From positions 1 to 48,521 of the forward strand of contig JBKQIY010000145.1 of NCBI GenBank assembly GCA_052148155.1: a DNA stretch of 48,521 nucleotides. The letters are read 5' to 3'. Below the pieces are notes generated by a model. It had not been told where the DNA came from. It saw only the letters and a program-made list of their open reading frames with translations, and ran no database searches. This stretch comes from JBBQER01 sp052148155 (GTDB lineage Bacteria; Actinomycetota; Acidimicrobiia; IMCC26256; PALSA-610). The position numbers and the translations under genes were made by a program. Positions 24,383 to 32,954 of the stretch are shown here, in pieces; the stretch's first letter is position 1; every line of letters begins with the position of its first letter.

Positions 24383-25240
24383 TCAGGAGTTCGCGGCTTG
24401 TACCTCCGTGACGGCCGACATCGGGATGTCGCTGCCGTCGATCTCGAGTTGAGGTCCGCTGGACGTGACCTTGACGCCGGTCACGATTCCGGTCAGGGAC
24501 TGACCGTCGCCGCCGTTTTGTTCGAGGACCGCGACGTTCGACGCGCCCGGGCCGCTTTCCAGTCGGTTCGGGTCGCTCGACGTGCCCATCGTGATCGTGA
24601 TCCCGCCTTCCGGCCATGTTCCTTGCATGCCGGACAGCTGGTCGAGATCCGATTGCGCCAGCGTGATGTCCGGGCTGGTGCGATCACCGGCCGCGTCGAA
24701 GGTGACCGCGCTCGGCGAGCCGATCGCCTGTCCGTTGCTCGACGCCTGCATCGACCAGCCGGACGACGTCTGCGTCAACTCGAGCTGGAGGGGAACGGTG
24801 GCGCCGGCATCGTTGTACACGGTGGTGTTCGCGTCGACGTGCCCGCCGACCGGCTCTGCCTGCGGCAGGTTGCCGCCGAGACTGACGGTGGTTGTCGCGA
24901 CGGGTGTCGCGGGCGCGATGCCGGTGGTCGAGTAGGTGACGTCGTGTCCCACCATCCCGCTCGCGGCGAGCAGCTGGTTCGTGTTCTGGATCGCCGTCTG
25001 GTCGGTTTCGATCTGCTGCAGGGTGCTCACCTCGGTGAACGCGGCGGTCTGGGTGAGGAAGTCGGTGCTGTCCGTCGGTGAGAGCGGATCTTGGTACTGC
25101 ATCTGCGCGACGAGCAGCTGAAGGAACGTGTTCTCGTTGATTTGATTCGAGCCGCTCGCACCCGATCCCGTCGTCGATGTTGGGGTCGGCGACGCTGAGG
25201 TCGGCGTTGCTGCGGTCACGGTGGGGCTGATGGCGGTCAT
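24383..25240 (-). CDS. flgD: FlgD, hook cap protein with FlgE-like domain
   Basis: This 285-residue protein has AGGAG 6 bases ahead of the ATG. After a Thr/Ser/Pro-rich start, the FlgD N-domain reads NTFLQLLVAQMQYQDPLSPT (38-57) and STDFLTQTAAFTEVSTLQQI. It then continues as GMVGHDVTY, the usual start of the beta domains. Residues 115-245 match FlgE 167-305 (GGNLP, GATVPLQLELT, a long strand pattern, GTWPEGGI, SSDPNRL). The C-terminus, GIVTGVKVTSSGPQLEIDG, is again FlgD-like. FlgD caps the growing hook. Its length is at the high end of the family because of the shared domain. Confidence 0.93.
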   Translation of the reverse strand: MTAISPTVTAATPTSASPTPTSTTGSGASGSNQINENTFLQLLVAQMQYQDPLSPTDSTDFLTQTAAFTEVSTLQQIETDQTAIQNTNQLLAASGMVGHDVTYSTTGIAPATPVATTTVSLGGNLPQAEPVGGHVDANTTVYNDAGATVPLQLELTQTSSGWSMQASSNGQAIGSPSAVTFDAAGDRTSPDITLAQSDLDQLSGMQGTWPEGGITITMGTSSDPNRLESGPGASNVAVLEQNGGDGQSLTGIVTGVKVTSSGPQLEIDGSDIPMSAVTEVQAANS

Positions 25241-25259
25241 CGTGTGCTCCTGATCGTCG

Positions 25260-26660
25260 TCATACGCGTACGTCGAACAATGACGTCGCGTCCGATTCGC
25301 CGAGGGACGGGATCAACTCGCCGCCGCCGGCGGCGTCGTCGTCGTCGGTCGAGGCGTTCGTCGCCGTCGACGACAGCGACGGGTTGCGGCCGCCGCTCGT
25401 ATCCGATCCGACTCCGCCGTCCGAGACCGTGAACTCGCCGGTCTGTATGCCTTCGGACTCGAGGCGTTTGCGCAACTCGCTGAGAGAATCACGTACCAGA
25501 TCCGCCGAGCTTTCGCGGTCGGCGTGGATCGACGCGTGCAGCACGCCGTCTTTCATCTCGACGCGCATGTCGATCCGGCCGAGCTCGGCAGGCTTCAGCT
25601 CGAGTCGCAAGGTGTACGACCCGTTTGGCGTTGTCCGCAACGGTGTGAGGACCGAGACGAGCTGCTCGGCGGTCGGCGGTGGCGCAACGGTCGCGGTCGC
25701 GGCGGTGCCGACGTCGGTATCGCTGGCGCTCGTGGTCGCCGACGACACGGTTGGGGCGGCCGTAGCGACCGCAGTGGTGCCGGTCGATGTGAGAGATGTC
25801 AGCGGCTGCGTCGCGACTCGCGGGCGATCCGACGGTGATGCGCCGGAAACGGTGGCGGGCATCGTTGTGATCGTCGGGGTCAGTGCGCGCGCCGCGTTCG
25901 CGTTCGTGCCGTTCGGGTTGGCGCCGTTGCCGTTCGCGCCATTCGGGTTGGCGCCGTTGCCGTCTGCGATCATCGCCGCGTTCGCGACGGCCGAGACACC
26001 GGGTGCGCTGGTGGCGGGCGCGACTGCCGTTCCCGCGGGCGCGGGTGTTGGGTCGGCGACCCGTGCGGCCGGCGAGTTCGGGGCGGGCGCCGACGCGGGG
26101 TCGACGGTGCCTGTCGGGTCGGTCGCCTCACCAAGATTGGGAGTGGCGTTCGGGTCGAAGGAGGTGGCAACGGCCTCGGCGGTCGCGGCCGCGCCGACGG
26201 TCGGCGCGGCCGAGTCGGAAGCCGCGCTCGCGGTCGTGACCGGACTTGTCGGTGGGGCAGCGGTCCACGTCAGCGCCGCGAGCGCGGCGTGCAGCCCGCC
26301 GGCGTCGGCGCCGCGATTGGGCTTCGCGGTCGGCGTCGAGGGTCCCGTGCCCGTGTTGGCGGTCGGGCTCGCGCCGGTCGCGCTGCCGGCTGTTGATGCC
26401 GTACCGGCCGCGTCCGGCGCGGTCGCCGTCGGTGTGGAGTCGCTCGTCACGCGCGGCTCGGGGGCCGTGTCGGACGGGTCAGGGGCGCCGGTTGGGGTCT
26501 CGGCGCACGAGTCGTCGTCAGGTGATCCGTTCGCTGCGAGGGAGCCGGTCGTCGACCTGGCGTCGGCGAAGACGAGGTCGAATCCTGACGGCGCGGTATC
26601 GGCGCTCGAATCGGACGTGGCCGGCTCGATGCCGGTCGACGCGACGGGCGCAATGGTCAT
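25260..26660 (-). CDS. fliK: FliK-like hook-length control protein
   Basis: This 466-residue protein starts at the ATG at 26660, with GAGGAG 7 bases ahead, overlapping the fliJ stop by 4 bases. The long N-terminal two thirds are low in complexity (Ala, Thr, Pro, Gly, Asn), as expected for the molecular-ruler part. The C-terminal Flg_hook domain (about 345-420) is conserved: YTLRLELKPAELGRIDMRVE and LHASIHADRESSADLVRDSL, then LRKRLESEGIQTGEFTV. FliK measures hook length and triggers the FlhB switch. The ruler contains an internal direct repeat at 25912-25963. Confidence 0.9.
   Translation of the reverse strand: MTIAPVASTGIEPATSDSSADTAPSGFDLVFADARSTTGSLAANGSPDDDSCAETPTGAPDPSDTAPEPRVTSDSTPTATAPDAAGTASTAGSATGASPTANTGTGPSTPTAKPNRGADAGGLHAALAALTWTAAPPTSPVTTASAASDSAAPTVGAAATAEAVATSFDPNATPNLGEATDPTGTVDPASAPAPNSPAARVADPTPAPAGTAVAPATSAPGVSAVANAAMIADGNGANPNGANGNGANPNGTNANAARALTPTITTMPATVSGASPSDRPRVATQPLTSLTSTGTTAVATAAPTVSSATTSASDTDVGTAATATVAPPPTAEQLVSVLTPLRTTPNGSYTLRLELKPAELGRIDMRVEMKDGVLHASIHADRESSADLVRDSLSELRKRLESEGIQTGEFTVSDGGVGSDTSGGRNPSLSSTATNASTDDDDAAGGGELIPSLGESDATSLFDVRV
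25912..25963 (-). repeat. 22-base direct repeat inside fliK
   Basis: Two identical 22-base copies spaced 30 bases apart begin ttcgggttggcgcc on the plus strand. They encode Gly-Ala-Asn-Pro-Asn-Gly repeats in the disordered ruler region. Copy change would be in frame and would alter ruler length by ten residues. Confidence 0.85.
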
Positions 26661-27091
26661 GCGTGTGCTCCTCGGGAGTGGCGGGCGACGACGAGATCGT
26701 CGACGAGTCTGTCCTCGGCACGTCCAATCTCGATCGTGTACTCGTCGTGTCGGCGTTCTTCGAGCCGCTCGAGCGCGGCGACCCGTTGGCGGGCGGCCGC
26801 CCACTCGGTTCGCCGTTCGTCGACGACGGCCAGCGCCTGGGTGTATCCCGTGCGTGCCACCGCGATCGCGCGGGCCGCGTTGTCGAGATGGGCTTGCAGC
26901 CGATTGAAGGTCTCCAACGTTTGTGTGCCGCTCGGGCGGCCCGCGGCCGCGTAGTCTTCGATTCGGGCGTTTACGCGGTCGGCGGCCATACCCGCCTCGC
27001 GGTGCGCGTGCATGAGGGCCCCGCGGGCTGCGTCTTCTTGGAGACGCCGGATCCTCAGTACTTGTTCGAGTCGAAAACGAAATCGTTTCAA
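26657..27091 (-). CDS. fliJ: FliJ-like export chaperone/coiled-coil protein
   Basis: This 144-residue protein starts at a TTG (27091) with GGAGGAG 7 bases upstream, overlapping the fliI stop by 4 bases. It begins KRFRFRLEQVLRIRRLQEDA, the typical FliJ start, and is almost entirely charged coiled coil (RQRVAALERLEERRHDEYTI). FliJ binds in the FliI hexamer and couples it to FlhA. Length and position (fliI-fliJ-fliK) match the family. Ending with overlap into fliK suggests coupled translation. Confidence 0.88.
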   Translation of the reverse strand: MKRFRFRLEQVLRIRRLQEDAARGALMHAHREAGMAADRVNARIEDYAAAGRPSGTQTLETFNRLQAHLDNAARAIAVARTGYTQALAVVDERRTEWAAARQRVAALERLEERRHDEYTIEIGRAEDRLVDDLVVARHSRGAHA

Positions 27092-28392
27092 CCGCTGACT
27101 CCTCCGACGAGACGACCGAGCGCGGTCCAGGCGTCCAATGCTGAACTGACGTCTTGCAGGTCTTGTCGGAGAAAGCCATCCATTGCTTCTCGGAGAACGA
27201 TCGAGCGGTCGACGAGTGGGCTCGTGCCGGCGACGTAGGCGCCGATCTCGATCAGGTCTTTCGCGTCGCGGTACGCGGCGAGCAATCGCCGAACCTCGGT
27301 TGCCGCGGCGCGCTGCGCGGGTGTCGTGATTGCGGGTGTGAGTCGGGAGATCGACTCGAGGACGTCGATGCTGGGAAAGTGGCCGGCAGTTGCGAGGGAG
27401 CGCGAAAGCACGATGTGGCCGTCGAGGATGGCGCGCGACGCGTCGCCGATGGGATCCATGAGGTCGTCGCCTTCGACGAGCACCGTGTACAAGCCGGTGA
27501 CACTGCCGCAATCGGATGCGCCTGCTCGTTCGAGGAGGCGCGGAAGCAAGCCGAACACGGACGGCGGATAGCCGCGGGTCGCGGGCGGCTCGCCGGCGGA
27601 GAGCCCAACTTCACGCTGCGCCATCGCGAAACGGGTGAGGCTGTCCATCAATAACAACACGTCGAGATGTTGGTCGCGGAACCATTCCGCGATCCGGGTC
27701 GCGGTGAACGCGGCGCGCAGACGCACGAGGGCCGGCTGGTCGGACGTCGCGACGACCACCACGGCGCGGGCGAGACCTTCGGGCCCGAGGTCCTTCTCGA
27801 TGAACTCGCGCACTTCTCGTCCGCGCTCGCCGACCAAGGCGAGGACCGTGACTGGTGCCTCGGTCCCGCGTGTGATCATCGACAGGAGCGTCGACTTCCC
27901 AACGCCGGACCCGGCGAAGATCCCCATTCGTTGACCGCGACCGCATGGCATCAGTGTGTCGATGGCGCGCACGCCGAGCGGTAGCTGCGCATCGATCATG
28001 CGACGGGTTAAGGGATGCGGCGCCCGGTGTTCTACCGAGACCCGGGTGACGCCACGAAGGGGCGGCCCGTCGTCGATGGGGCGACCCAGACCGTCGAGCA
28101 CGCGGCCGAGCAACTCCGCACCGACCGGAACTGATGTCGCGCCCTCAGCTTCGTGGGCTCGGTCACCGGCGCGTACGCCGCGCAGGTCGCCGAGCGGCAT
28201 GCACACGAGCTCGTCGTCGCGAATGGCGACAACCTCGGCGATCACAGAACCGAGGTCGGTCTCGACCGAAACTGAACTTCCGATCGGCAGATGTAGTCCG
28301 ACGACTTCGAGATTGAGCCCGAGGACGCGTGCGACCCGGCCCGAGACATGTGGTCGAGCCGCTTCGATGACGGAGTCGAGCAGTGCGTTCAT
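27088..28392 (-). CDS. fliI: FliI, flagellum-specific export ATPase
   Basis: This 434-residue protein has Walker A GSGVGKST (161-168), VLALVGERGREVREFIEKDL, the Walker B region LDVLLLMDSLTRFAMAQREV, and the signature YPPSVFGLLPRLLERAG. This is a clear F1-type beta-like ATPase of the export apparatus with all catalytic motifs intact. It overlaps fliH upstream and fliJ downstream by 4 bases each, so FliH, FliI and FliJ, which form one complex, are made together. Confidence 0.97.
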   Translation of the reverse strand: MNALLDSVIEAARPHVSGRVARVLGLNLEVVGLHLPIGSSVSVETDLGSVIAEVVAIRDDELVCMPLGDLRGVRAGDRAHEAEGATSVPVGAELLGRVLDGLGRPIDDGPPLRGVTRVSVEHRAPHPLTRRMIDAQLPLGVRAIDTLMPCGRGQRMGIFAGSGVGKSTLLSMITRGTEAPVTVLALVGERGREVREFIEKDLGPEGLARAVVVVATSDQPALVRLRAAFTATRIAEWFRDQHLDVLLLMDSLTRFAMAQREVGLSAGEPPATRGYPPSVFGLLPRLLERAGASDCGSVTGLYTVLVEGDDLMDPIGDASRAILDGHIVLSRSLATAGHFPSIDVLESISRLTPAITTPAQRAAATEVRRLLAAYRDAKDLIEIGAYVAGTSPLVDRSIVLREAMDGFLRQDLQDVSSALDAWTALGRLVGGVSG

Positions 28393-29045
28393 TCGTCTTG
28401 TCCGGTCGGGTCGAGGACCGAACGAACTCGGTCGAGCGCGGCGTCGATGCGGGCGTCGATCCGGCAGCCGTCGACATCGACCACGCAGTCGCCGGGTCGC
28501 AGCCCGGGATCGGGCACGAGCGTCAGCGCCCGACCCGGCGCGAGGCTGGCGGCGTCGCCGATCGCCACGAGGTCCTCGGGGTGGAGGCGCGCGACGACGT
28601 GGCCCTGTTCCGGCGCGAACGCGAGCGCGCGGGCGATCGCGTCGCGTCCGGGCTGTTCGCAGTGGGTCAGCTCGTGCCCGACGAGGACGTGCGCGATCTC
28701 GAACGCGACCGCGACGACGTGATCTTCGATCTCGATGCGCGCGGTCGCTTCGCGGGCGCGCAACGCGGCGGCTGCTTCTCCGAGTTGGGGAATGAGGCCG
28801 ACGAGCCGTACCGCAAGGTCTTCGGTGTTGGCGCGTGCTTCGGCGAGCCCTTCGGCGTAGCCGGAGCGGCAGCCCTCTTCGTATCCGACGCGATAGCCGT
28901 CGTGGATGGCGCTCTCGACCAATTTGGGATCCACGACCAGTGTGCGCGCGACCCGCGCCGATACCTGACTCAGGTCGGCCGGCGTCGCGACGGTGACGTC
29001 GCGCAGCACTCGTGCTTTCGGGCGGTCTCTAGACAACGAGCTCAT
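28389..29045 (-). CDS. fliH: FliH-like export ATPase regulator
   Basis: The protein has 218 residues. The N-terminus is variable. Then GYRVGYEEGCRSGYAEGLAE shows the GxxxG-type helical repeat characteristic of FliH, followed by helices and a C-terminal domain (VAFEIAHVLVGHELTHCE, HPEDLVAIGDAASLAPGRAL, CVVDVDGCRIDARIDAALDR) like vacuolar/F-type subunit E. It binds FliI and tethers it to the C-ring. It starts 17 bases inside the end of fliG and ends overlapping fliI by 4. Confidence 0.9.
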   Translation of the reverse strand: MSSLSRDRPKARVLRDVTVATPADLSQVSARVARTLVVDPKLVESAIHDGYRVGYEEGCRSGYAEGLAEARANTEDLAVRLVGLIPQLGEAAAALRAREATARIEIEDHVVAVAFEIAHVLVGHELTHCEQPGRDAIARALAFAPEQGHVVARLHPEDLVAIGDAASLAPGRALTLVPDPGLRPGDCVVDVDGCRIDARIDAALDRVRSVLDPTGQDE

Positions 29046-30033
29046 CGCCGCCTCTCGACATGTCGATCTGGCCGGACTCCTCGAGCGTCCTGATGACGCG
29101 GACGATCGACGCCTGGGCCTCCTCGACGGTCTTGAGCTTCATCGGTCCGAGCAGTTGGATCTCCTCAGTGATGTTGGCCGCCGCGCGCTCCGACATGTTG
29201 CTGGTGACCTTGCCGCGGACCTTCGCGTCGACACCTTTGAGCGCGACCGCCAGTTCCTTGGCGTCGACCGAGCGCAACACCATCTGCACGGCGCGGTCGT
29301 CGAGGTTCGTGATGTCTTCGAACACGAACATCCGATTGCGGACCTCGTCGGCCAGCTCCGCGTCCTGCTGTTCGAGCCCTTCGAGGATGAGCCGTTCGGT
29401 GGCACGGTCAGAAGAGTTGAGGATGTCCACCAGGGTCTGGAGGCCGCCGGCTTGCGCGAAGTCGGACTGCTGTATCACCGTAGACAGTTTGCGTTCGAGG
29501 ATTGCCTCGATCTGTTCGATGACCTCAGGTGATGTGCGGTCCATCGTCGCGATGCGGATCGCGACGTCTCGTTGTTGCTCTTCGGGAAGCGATCCCATCA
29601 CCATCGCGGCGGCTTCTGGATGCATGTGCGCGAGCACGAGCGCGATCGTCTGCGGGTGCTCGTCCTGGAGGTAGGAGAGCACCTGGCGGGTGTCGGCGCG
29701 GCGAAGAAACTCGAATGGCGCGGCGACCATCGTCACACCGAGGTTGTCGAGAATCTCGTCGGCTTTGTTGCCGCCGAAGCTGGACTCCAAGAGCTCGCGC
29801 GCAGTTTGATATCCGCCCTGGGCAACGTGGGCGCGGGCGGTGAACGTGTCGCGGAATTCGCCCATCACCTCTTCGATTTCGTGTAGTTCGAGGTGGTGAA
29901 GCCGAGCGACCTCGGCCATGATCTCCGCAACCTCCTGCTCGCGCAATGAGCGCAGGATCGGTGCCGCTCGTTCTTTGCCGACTTGCATCACCAGAATCGC
30001 GGCTTTCTGCACGCCGCTGAAGCCACGAGCCAC
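29029..30033 (-). CDS. fliG: FliG, flagellar motor switch protein
   Basis: The protein has 334 residues. N-domain: GVQKAAILVMQVGKERAAPI. Middle domain: LQDEHPQTIALVLAHMHPEA with the EHPQT motif, then LPEEQQRDVAIRIATMDRTS. C-domain: FVFEDITNLDDRAVQMVLRS and KELAVALKGVDAKVRGKVTS, carrying the charged torque helix. FliG joins the MS-ring to FliM and contacts the stator, so its intact torque region implies a working motor although motA/motB are not in this window. It starts at a GTG 2 bases after fliF. Confidence 0.96.
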   Translation of the reverse strand: MARGFSGVQKAAILVMQVGKERAAPILRSLREQEVAEIMAEVARLHHLELHEIEEVMGEFRDTFTARAHVAQGGYQTARELLESSFGGNKADEILDNLGVTMVAAPFEFLRRADTRQVLSYLQDEHPQTIALVLAHMHPEAAAMVMGSLPEEQQRDVAIRIATMDRTSPEVIEQIEAILERKLSTVIQQSDFAQAGGLQTLVDILNSSDRATERLILEGLEQQDAELADEVRNRMFVFEDITNLDDRAVQMVLRSVDAKELAVALKGVDAKVRGKVTSNMSERAAANITEEIQLLGPMKLKTVEEAQASIVRVIRTLEESGQIDMSRGGDELVV

Positions 30034-30035
30034 GG

Positions 30036-31631
30036 CTATGTCCGCCGGTCAGCGAGCCAGGACCGCAGTGTCTGTGCCACTTCGTCGGGCTGGTGTTCGA
30101 TGAGATCGGTGAGCTCACCTTCCACTCCCTGGTTGGCGACCGCGGGCCCCAACGCCCGTCGTTCTGCCTCCGGGAGGCGCAGTGGTGACCCGACCGATTC
30201 GAGCGCGCGCGTATCGGCAGCTTCGAGCTCGTGGAGGTCGAGGGGCACTCGGAGCGGCACCCGGTTGGCTTCGGCCTTTTTGATTCCCCGCCAGGCGAAA
30301 AACAATACGAGTGCGACGATCAAGAGGGTGACGGCGTCGCGTCCGAGGTCGAGCATCGGGTTCTGAGCTGAGCTGGTTGCGGCGCTCAGCTGCTGTTTGG
30401 CTGCTTTCTGCGCCGCGCTGCTGAAGGGGACCGCGGTCACCTGTACGACGTCGCCGCGTTGTGGGTCGTAGCCGACCGCGGCGTCGATCTGCTTGGTCCA
30501 GCTCGGGATGTCAGCCGGTTTGACCACCGAGCTGTCGAGCAGCACCGCGACCGACATCCGGTTGATCTTGCCGGGTGCTTGTTGTACCTGGGTCTCGACC
30601 TCGTTCAGCGCGTTGCTCGTCTGGTTTGACGTGTTCGAATAGCTCTCGTTGCCACCGCCCGTGCTGGCACCGGCTGCTCCGTTGACACCGAGCACCCCGG
30701 CCGGAGCCGCGCTGGCCGGCCCGGTGAACTTCTCGTCGGTTGTGCTTTGCTGCGCGGCTAACGGCTTGCCGCCGGTCCCGCCCGGTGCGCTGTTGGTCAC
30801 GCTCGTGGTGCTTTGTTGGTCGAAGTTCATGTCCGACTCCACGTGGACGTCGGCGTGGTTCGGGCCGAGCGCGGTCGCGAGGAAGTTGGACACTGCGGTG
30901 CTGAGCGCGACGTCGAACGAGTTTTGCTGTTCGAGTCCCTGGGTGCCGGAAGTGTTCATGCCGGGTGCGTTCAGCACGTCGCCGTTCGAGTCGGCGACGG
31001 TCACTTCGTCGGGGGTCATGTTGGGGATGCTGGACGCGACGAGGTGCACGATTGCCTGTACGGCGTCGCTTGAAACGGTCGTGCCGCTGTCGGGATCCAC
31101 GAGCACCGCCGCGCTCGGCGGGTCGGTTGTCGCGCCGGCGAATACCTGGTCGGGTGGGATCGTGAGGTTGACGGTCGCGGACTGGATGCCGTTGATCGCT
31201 TCGATCGTGTTCTCGAGTTGCCCTTGCATGGCGCGCTGGTAGTCGACTTGCTGCACGAAGTCGGAGGCGGTGATCCCTTCTTTGTCGAGCAGCGAGAGAT
31301 TGTCGGAGCTGGATGGCAGATCCTGGGCGCTGAGCGCGATGCGTTCCTTGTACACCATGGCTGACGGGACGAGGATCGTGGCTCCACTATCGGCGAGCTT
31401 CCATTTCACGCCGGCCGAGTCGAGCGCTTGTGTGATCTTGCCGGCGTCGGAGGCGCTGAGGCTCGTGTAGAGCGGCGCGTAGTTGGTGGTACTCGACCAT
31501 TTCGAGAACGCCATACCCGCGAACACGACGGCGATGATGCCGAGGATCGTCATCGCTTTTTGGCCGGGGGTGAACCCGTCGACGAAGTTCTTGCCTTGGT
31601 CGCGGATCCGGTCGAGGTCGATCGCCGGCAT
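30036..31631 (-). CDS. fliF: FliF, MS-ring protein
   Basis: This 531-residue protein has an N-terminal membrane helix (about 27-44), the ring-building motifs YAPLYTSLSASDAGKITQAL and LLDKEGITASDFVQQVDYQR, and then GQLENTIEAINGIQSATVNL. The YscJ-type and C-terminal beta-collar regions follow, then a second helix (about 440-457, AVTLLIVALVLFFAWRGIKK) and a cytoplasmic tail that contacts FliG. The periplasmic region has a Gly/Ala/Thr-rich insert near 280-335. Start and fliE stop overlap by one base (TGATG). Confidence 0.95.
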   Translation of the reverse strand: MPAIDLDRIRDQGKNFVDGFTPGQKAMTILGIIAVVFAGMAFSKWSSTTNYAPLYTSLSASDAGKITQALDSAGVKWKLADSGATILVPSAMVYKERIALSAQDLPSSSDNLSLLDKEGITASDFVQQVDYQRAMQGQLENTIEAINGIQSATVNLTIPPDQVFAGATTDPPSAAVLVDPDSGTTVSSDAVQAIVHLVASSIPNMTPDEVTVADSNGDVLNAPGMNTSGTQGLEQQNSFDVALSTAVSNFLATALGPNHADVHVESDMNFDQQSTTSVTNSAPGGTGGKPLAAQQSTTDEKFTGPASAAPAGVLGVNGAAGASTGGGNESYSNTSNQTSNALNEVETQVQQAPGKINRMSVAVLLDSSVVKPADIPSWTKQIDAAVGYDPQRGDVVQVTAVPFSSAAQKAAKQQLSAATSSAQNPMLDLGRDAVTLLIVALVLFFAWRGIKKAEANRVPLRVPLDLHELEAADTRALESVGSPLRLPEAERRALGPAVANQGVEGELTDLIEHQPDEVAQTLRSWLADRRT

Positions 31632-31969
31632 CAGACTTGCATCGCCATGATCTGGTTGAAGGCGTCAACGGCGCGGTCGCGTACCGCGACCGTCAGCTCG
31701 GTCTGCAAAGACGCTTCGGTCGCGGCGATTGTGTAGTTGTGTACGTCGGTGAGGTTTCCGGTCGCGGCCTGTACCGCGAGGTTGTTCGCGGTGTTCTGCG
31801 TGTCCTGCACGCCCTGGAGCGCGTTGACGACGACGTTGCCGAAGTTGTCTGAGGCGCCCCCCGTCTGGTCCGCGGGTGCCGCGGCGGCGGTGGCGCCGGC
31901 CTGCTGCACGCCCGAAACTGGCGCGGTCGTCGCCGCGCTCATCATCGCTCCGATGGGTGAGATGGTCAT
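31631..31969 (-). CDS. fliE: FliE, MS-ring/rod junction protein
   Basis: This 112-residue protein has a variable Ala/Thr-rich first 40 residues. The conserved FliE end follows: NVVVNALQGVQDTQNTANNL, then DVHNYTIAATEASLQTELTV and AVDAFNQIMAMQV. FliE anchors the rod to the MS-ring and is an early export substrate. It starts 3 bases after flgC, in the standard flgB-flgC-fliE-fliF order. Confidence 0.95.
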   Translation of the reverse strand: MTISPIGAMMSAATTAPVSGVQQAGATAAAAPADQTGGASDNFGNVVVNALQGVQDTQNTANNLAVQAATGNLTDVHNYTIAATEASLQTELTVAVRDRAVDAFNQIMAMQV

Positions 31970-31972
31970 GGC

Positions 31973-32395
31973 TTACGACTTCCCATTGATCTGGATGGCC
32001 TGCTGGTACGACTGGCTTGCGCTTTGAACGACCGACAGGTTCAGCTCGTACGAGCGCTGCGCGATGATCAGGTCGGTCATGTTTTGGGCCATGTCGACAT
32101 CGGGCGAACGGATCAGGCCTTGGCTGTTCGCCATCGGGTTGCCGGGGTCGGAGTGCACGACTCCGGTCGAGTCGCCGTACTGGATCGATGCCACCTCGAC
32201 GCCGCCGCCGACACCGACCGGATCGCCGGGGTTCGACGGAAGCGCCTGCGCCTCGATGAACCGCTCCTGGAACGCGGGCTGATCGAACGGCTTCACCGTA
32301 TTGACGTTGGCGAGGTTGTCCGAGATCGCGTCCATCCAGGTTTGGTCGGTTGTGAGGGCCGAGCCGGCGATATCGAAGGCTGGGAAGATCGTCAT
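31973..32395 (-). CDS. flgC: FlgC, proximal rod protein
   Basis: This 140-residue protein has the N-terminal rod motif FDIAGSALTTDQTWMDAISD then NLANVNT, and the C-terminal SPDVDMAQNMTDLIIAQRSY. These are the two halves of the FlgB/C/F/G coiled-coil pattern. The internal GVHSDPGNPMANSQGLIRSP-like stretch is diagnostic for FlgC. The length is typical. The start codon overlaps the flgB stop by one base (TGATG). Confidence 0.96.
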   Translation of the reverse strand: MTIFPAFDIAGSALTTDQTWMDAISDNLANVNTVKPFDQPAFQERFIEAQALPSNPGDPVGVGGGVEVASIQYGDSTGVVHSDPGNPMANSQGLIRSPDVDMAQNMTDLIIAQRSYELNLSVVQSASQSYQQAIQINGKS

Positions 32396-32739
32396 CAGAG
32401 GTCCTGTCTCATCGAGTCGCTGATGATGTTGAACTCGTTGTTCATCGACTGGGTGGCGAGCTGGTAGCGCAAGCCGGTGTCCATCAGTGCGACCGTCTCG
32501 CTGTCGACGTTGACGTTGTTCCCGTTGGCCCCAACGGGATCGGTTGAGGTCGACGTCGTAATCGCAGCCGCGCTCGGGTTGCCGGCGGCCATCGCCGCGC
32601 TGAGGCTGTCCTCGAAGTTGACGTTCTGCGCGAGATAGCCGGGCGTCTCGGAGTTCGCGAGGTTCTGAGCAATGATTCGTTGCCGCGCGGCGAGTCCATC
32701 CAATGACGTTTGGATCGCCTGCATCGTGGGATCGAGCAC
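32395..32739 (-). CDS. flgB: FlgB, proximal rod protein
   Basis: The GTG at 32739, with GGAGGG 7 bases upstream, gives a normal 114-residue protein. Earlier in-frame starts would add residues unlike FlgB and run into the promoter. LDGLAARQRIIAQNLANSET then PGYLAQNVNFED is the family N-terminus, and LRYQLATQSMNNEFNIISDS the C-terminus. It is the first gene of the 20-kb flagellar operon series; its promoter is about 80 bases upstream. Confidence 0.92.
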   Translation of the reverse strand: MLDPTMQAIQTSLDGLAARQRIIAQNLANSETPGYLAQNVNFEDSLSAAMAAGNPSAAAITTSTSTDPVGANGNNVNVDSETVALMDTGLRYQLATQSMNNEFNIISDSMRQDL

Positions 32740-32817
32740 GCCCCCACCCTCCGCCGATATCCCCATCCGTCCTGGCGGGTGACGGCGAGCAATCCCTGCT
32801 CCGCCCGAGTTGGGTTC

Positions 32818-32844
32818 CGATCGGCGAGACCCCTGGGAAGTTGA
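32818..32844 (-). promoter_or_regulatory. sigma-28/WhiG-type promoter of the flgB operon
   Basis: Read on the minus strand: TCAA, 15 bases, GCCGATCG. It lies in the 215-base divergent gap between flgB and the first gene of the glycosylation operon, with a leader of about 72 bases. The same boxes with the same spacing appear on the other strand 50 bases away. Confidence 0.62.
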
Positions 32845-32893
32845 GAGAACTCGGCAGGTCATTGCCGTCATCGGATTTGGGCCCGTCGGAACT

Positions 32894-32920
32894 TCAATCT
32901 TCGGCTGATGATGCCGATCG
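32894..32920 (+). promoter_or_regulatory. sigma-28/WhiG-type promoter of the glycosylation operon
   Basis: TCAA at 32894-32897, 15 bases, GCCGATCG at 32913-32920. It is back to back with the flgB promoter. The leader is about 28 bases and contains GAGGAG at 32943-32948 ahead of the ATG at 32955. Confidence 0.62.
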
Positions 32921-32954
32921 GGAAGGAACAGCGATCGAGCCCGAGGAGCGACCG

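Noticed and set aside
26661..27179. An extra 173 residues at the N-terminus of FliK.
   Set aside because: This stretch is the fliJ gene read in another frame, Arg/Pro-rich and without family likeness.
32753..32760. GCCGATAT on the plus strand near the flgB start.
   Set aside because: No -35 at the right spacing, and it faces away from flgB more than 190 bases before the next plus-strand gene.
32703..32954. An upstream in-frame extension of the unknown leader protein.
   Set aside because: It would span the divergent promoter region; GAGGAG ahead of the ATG at 32955 is a far better start.
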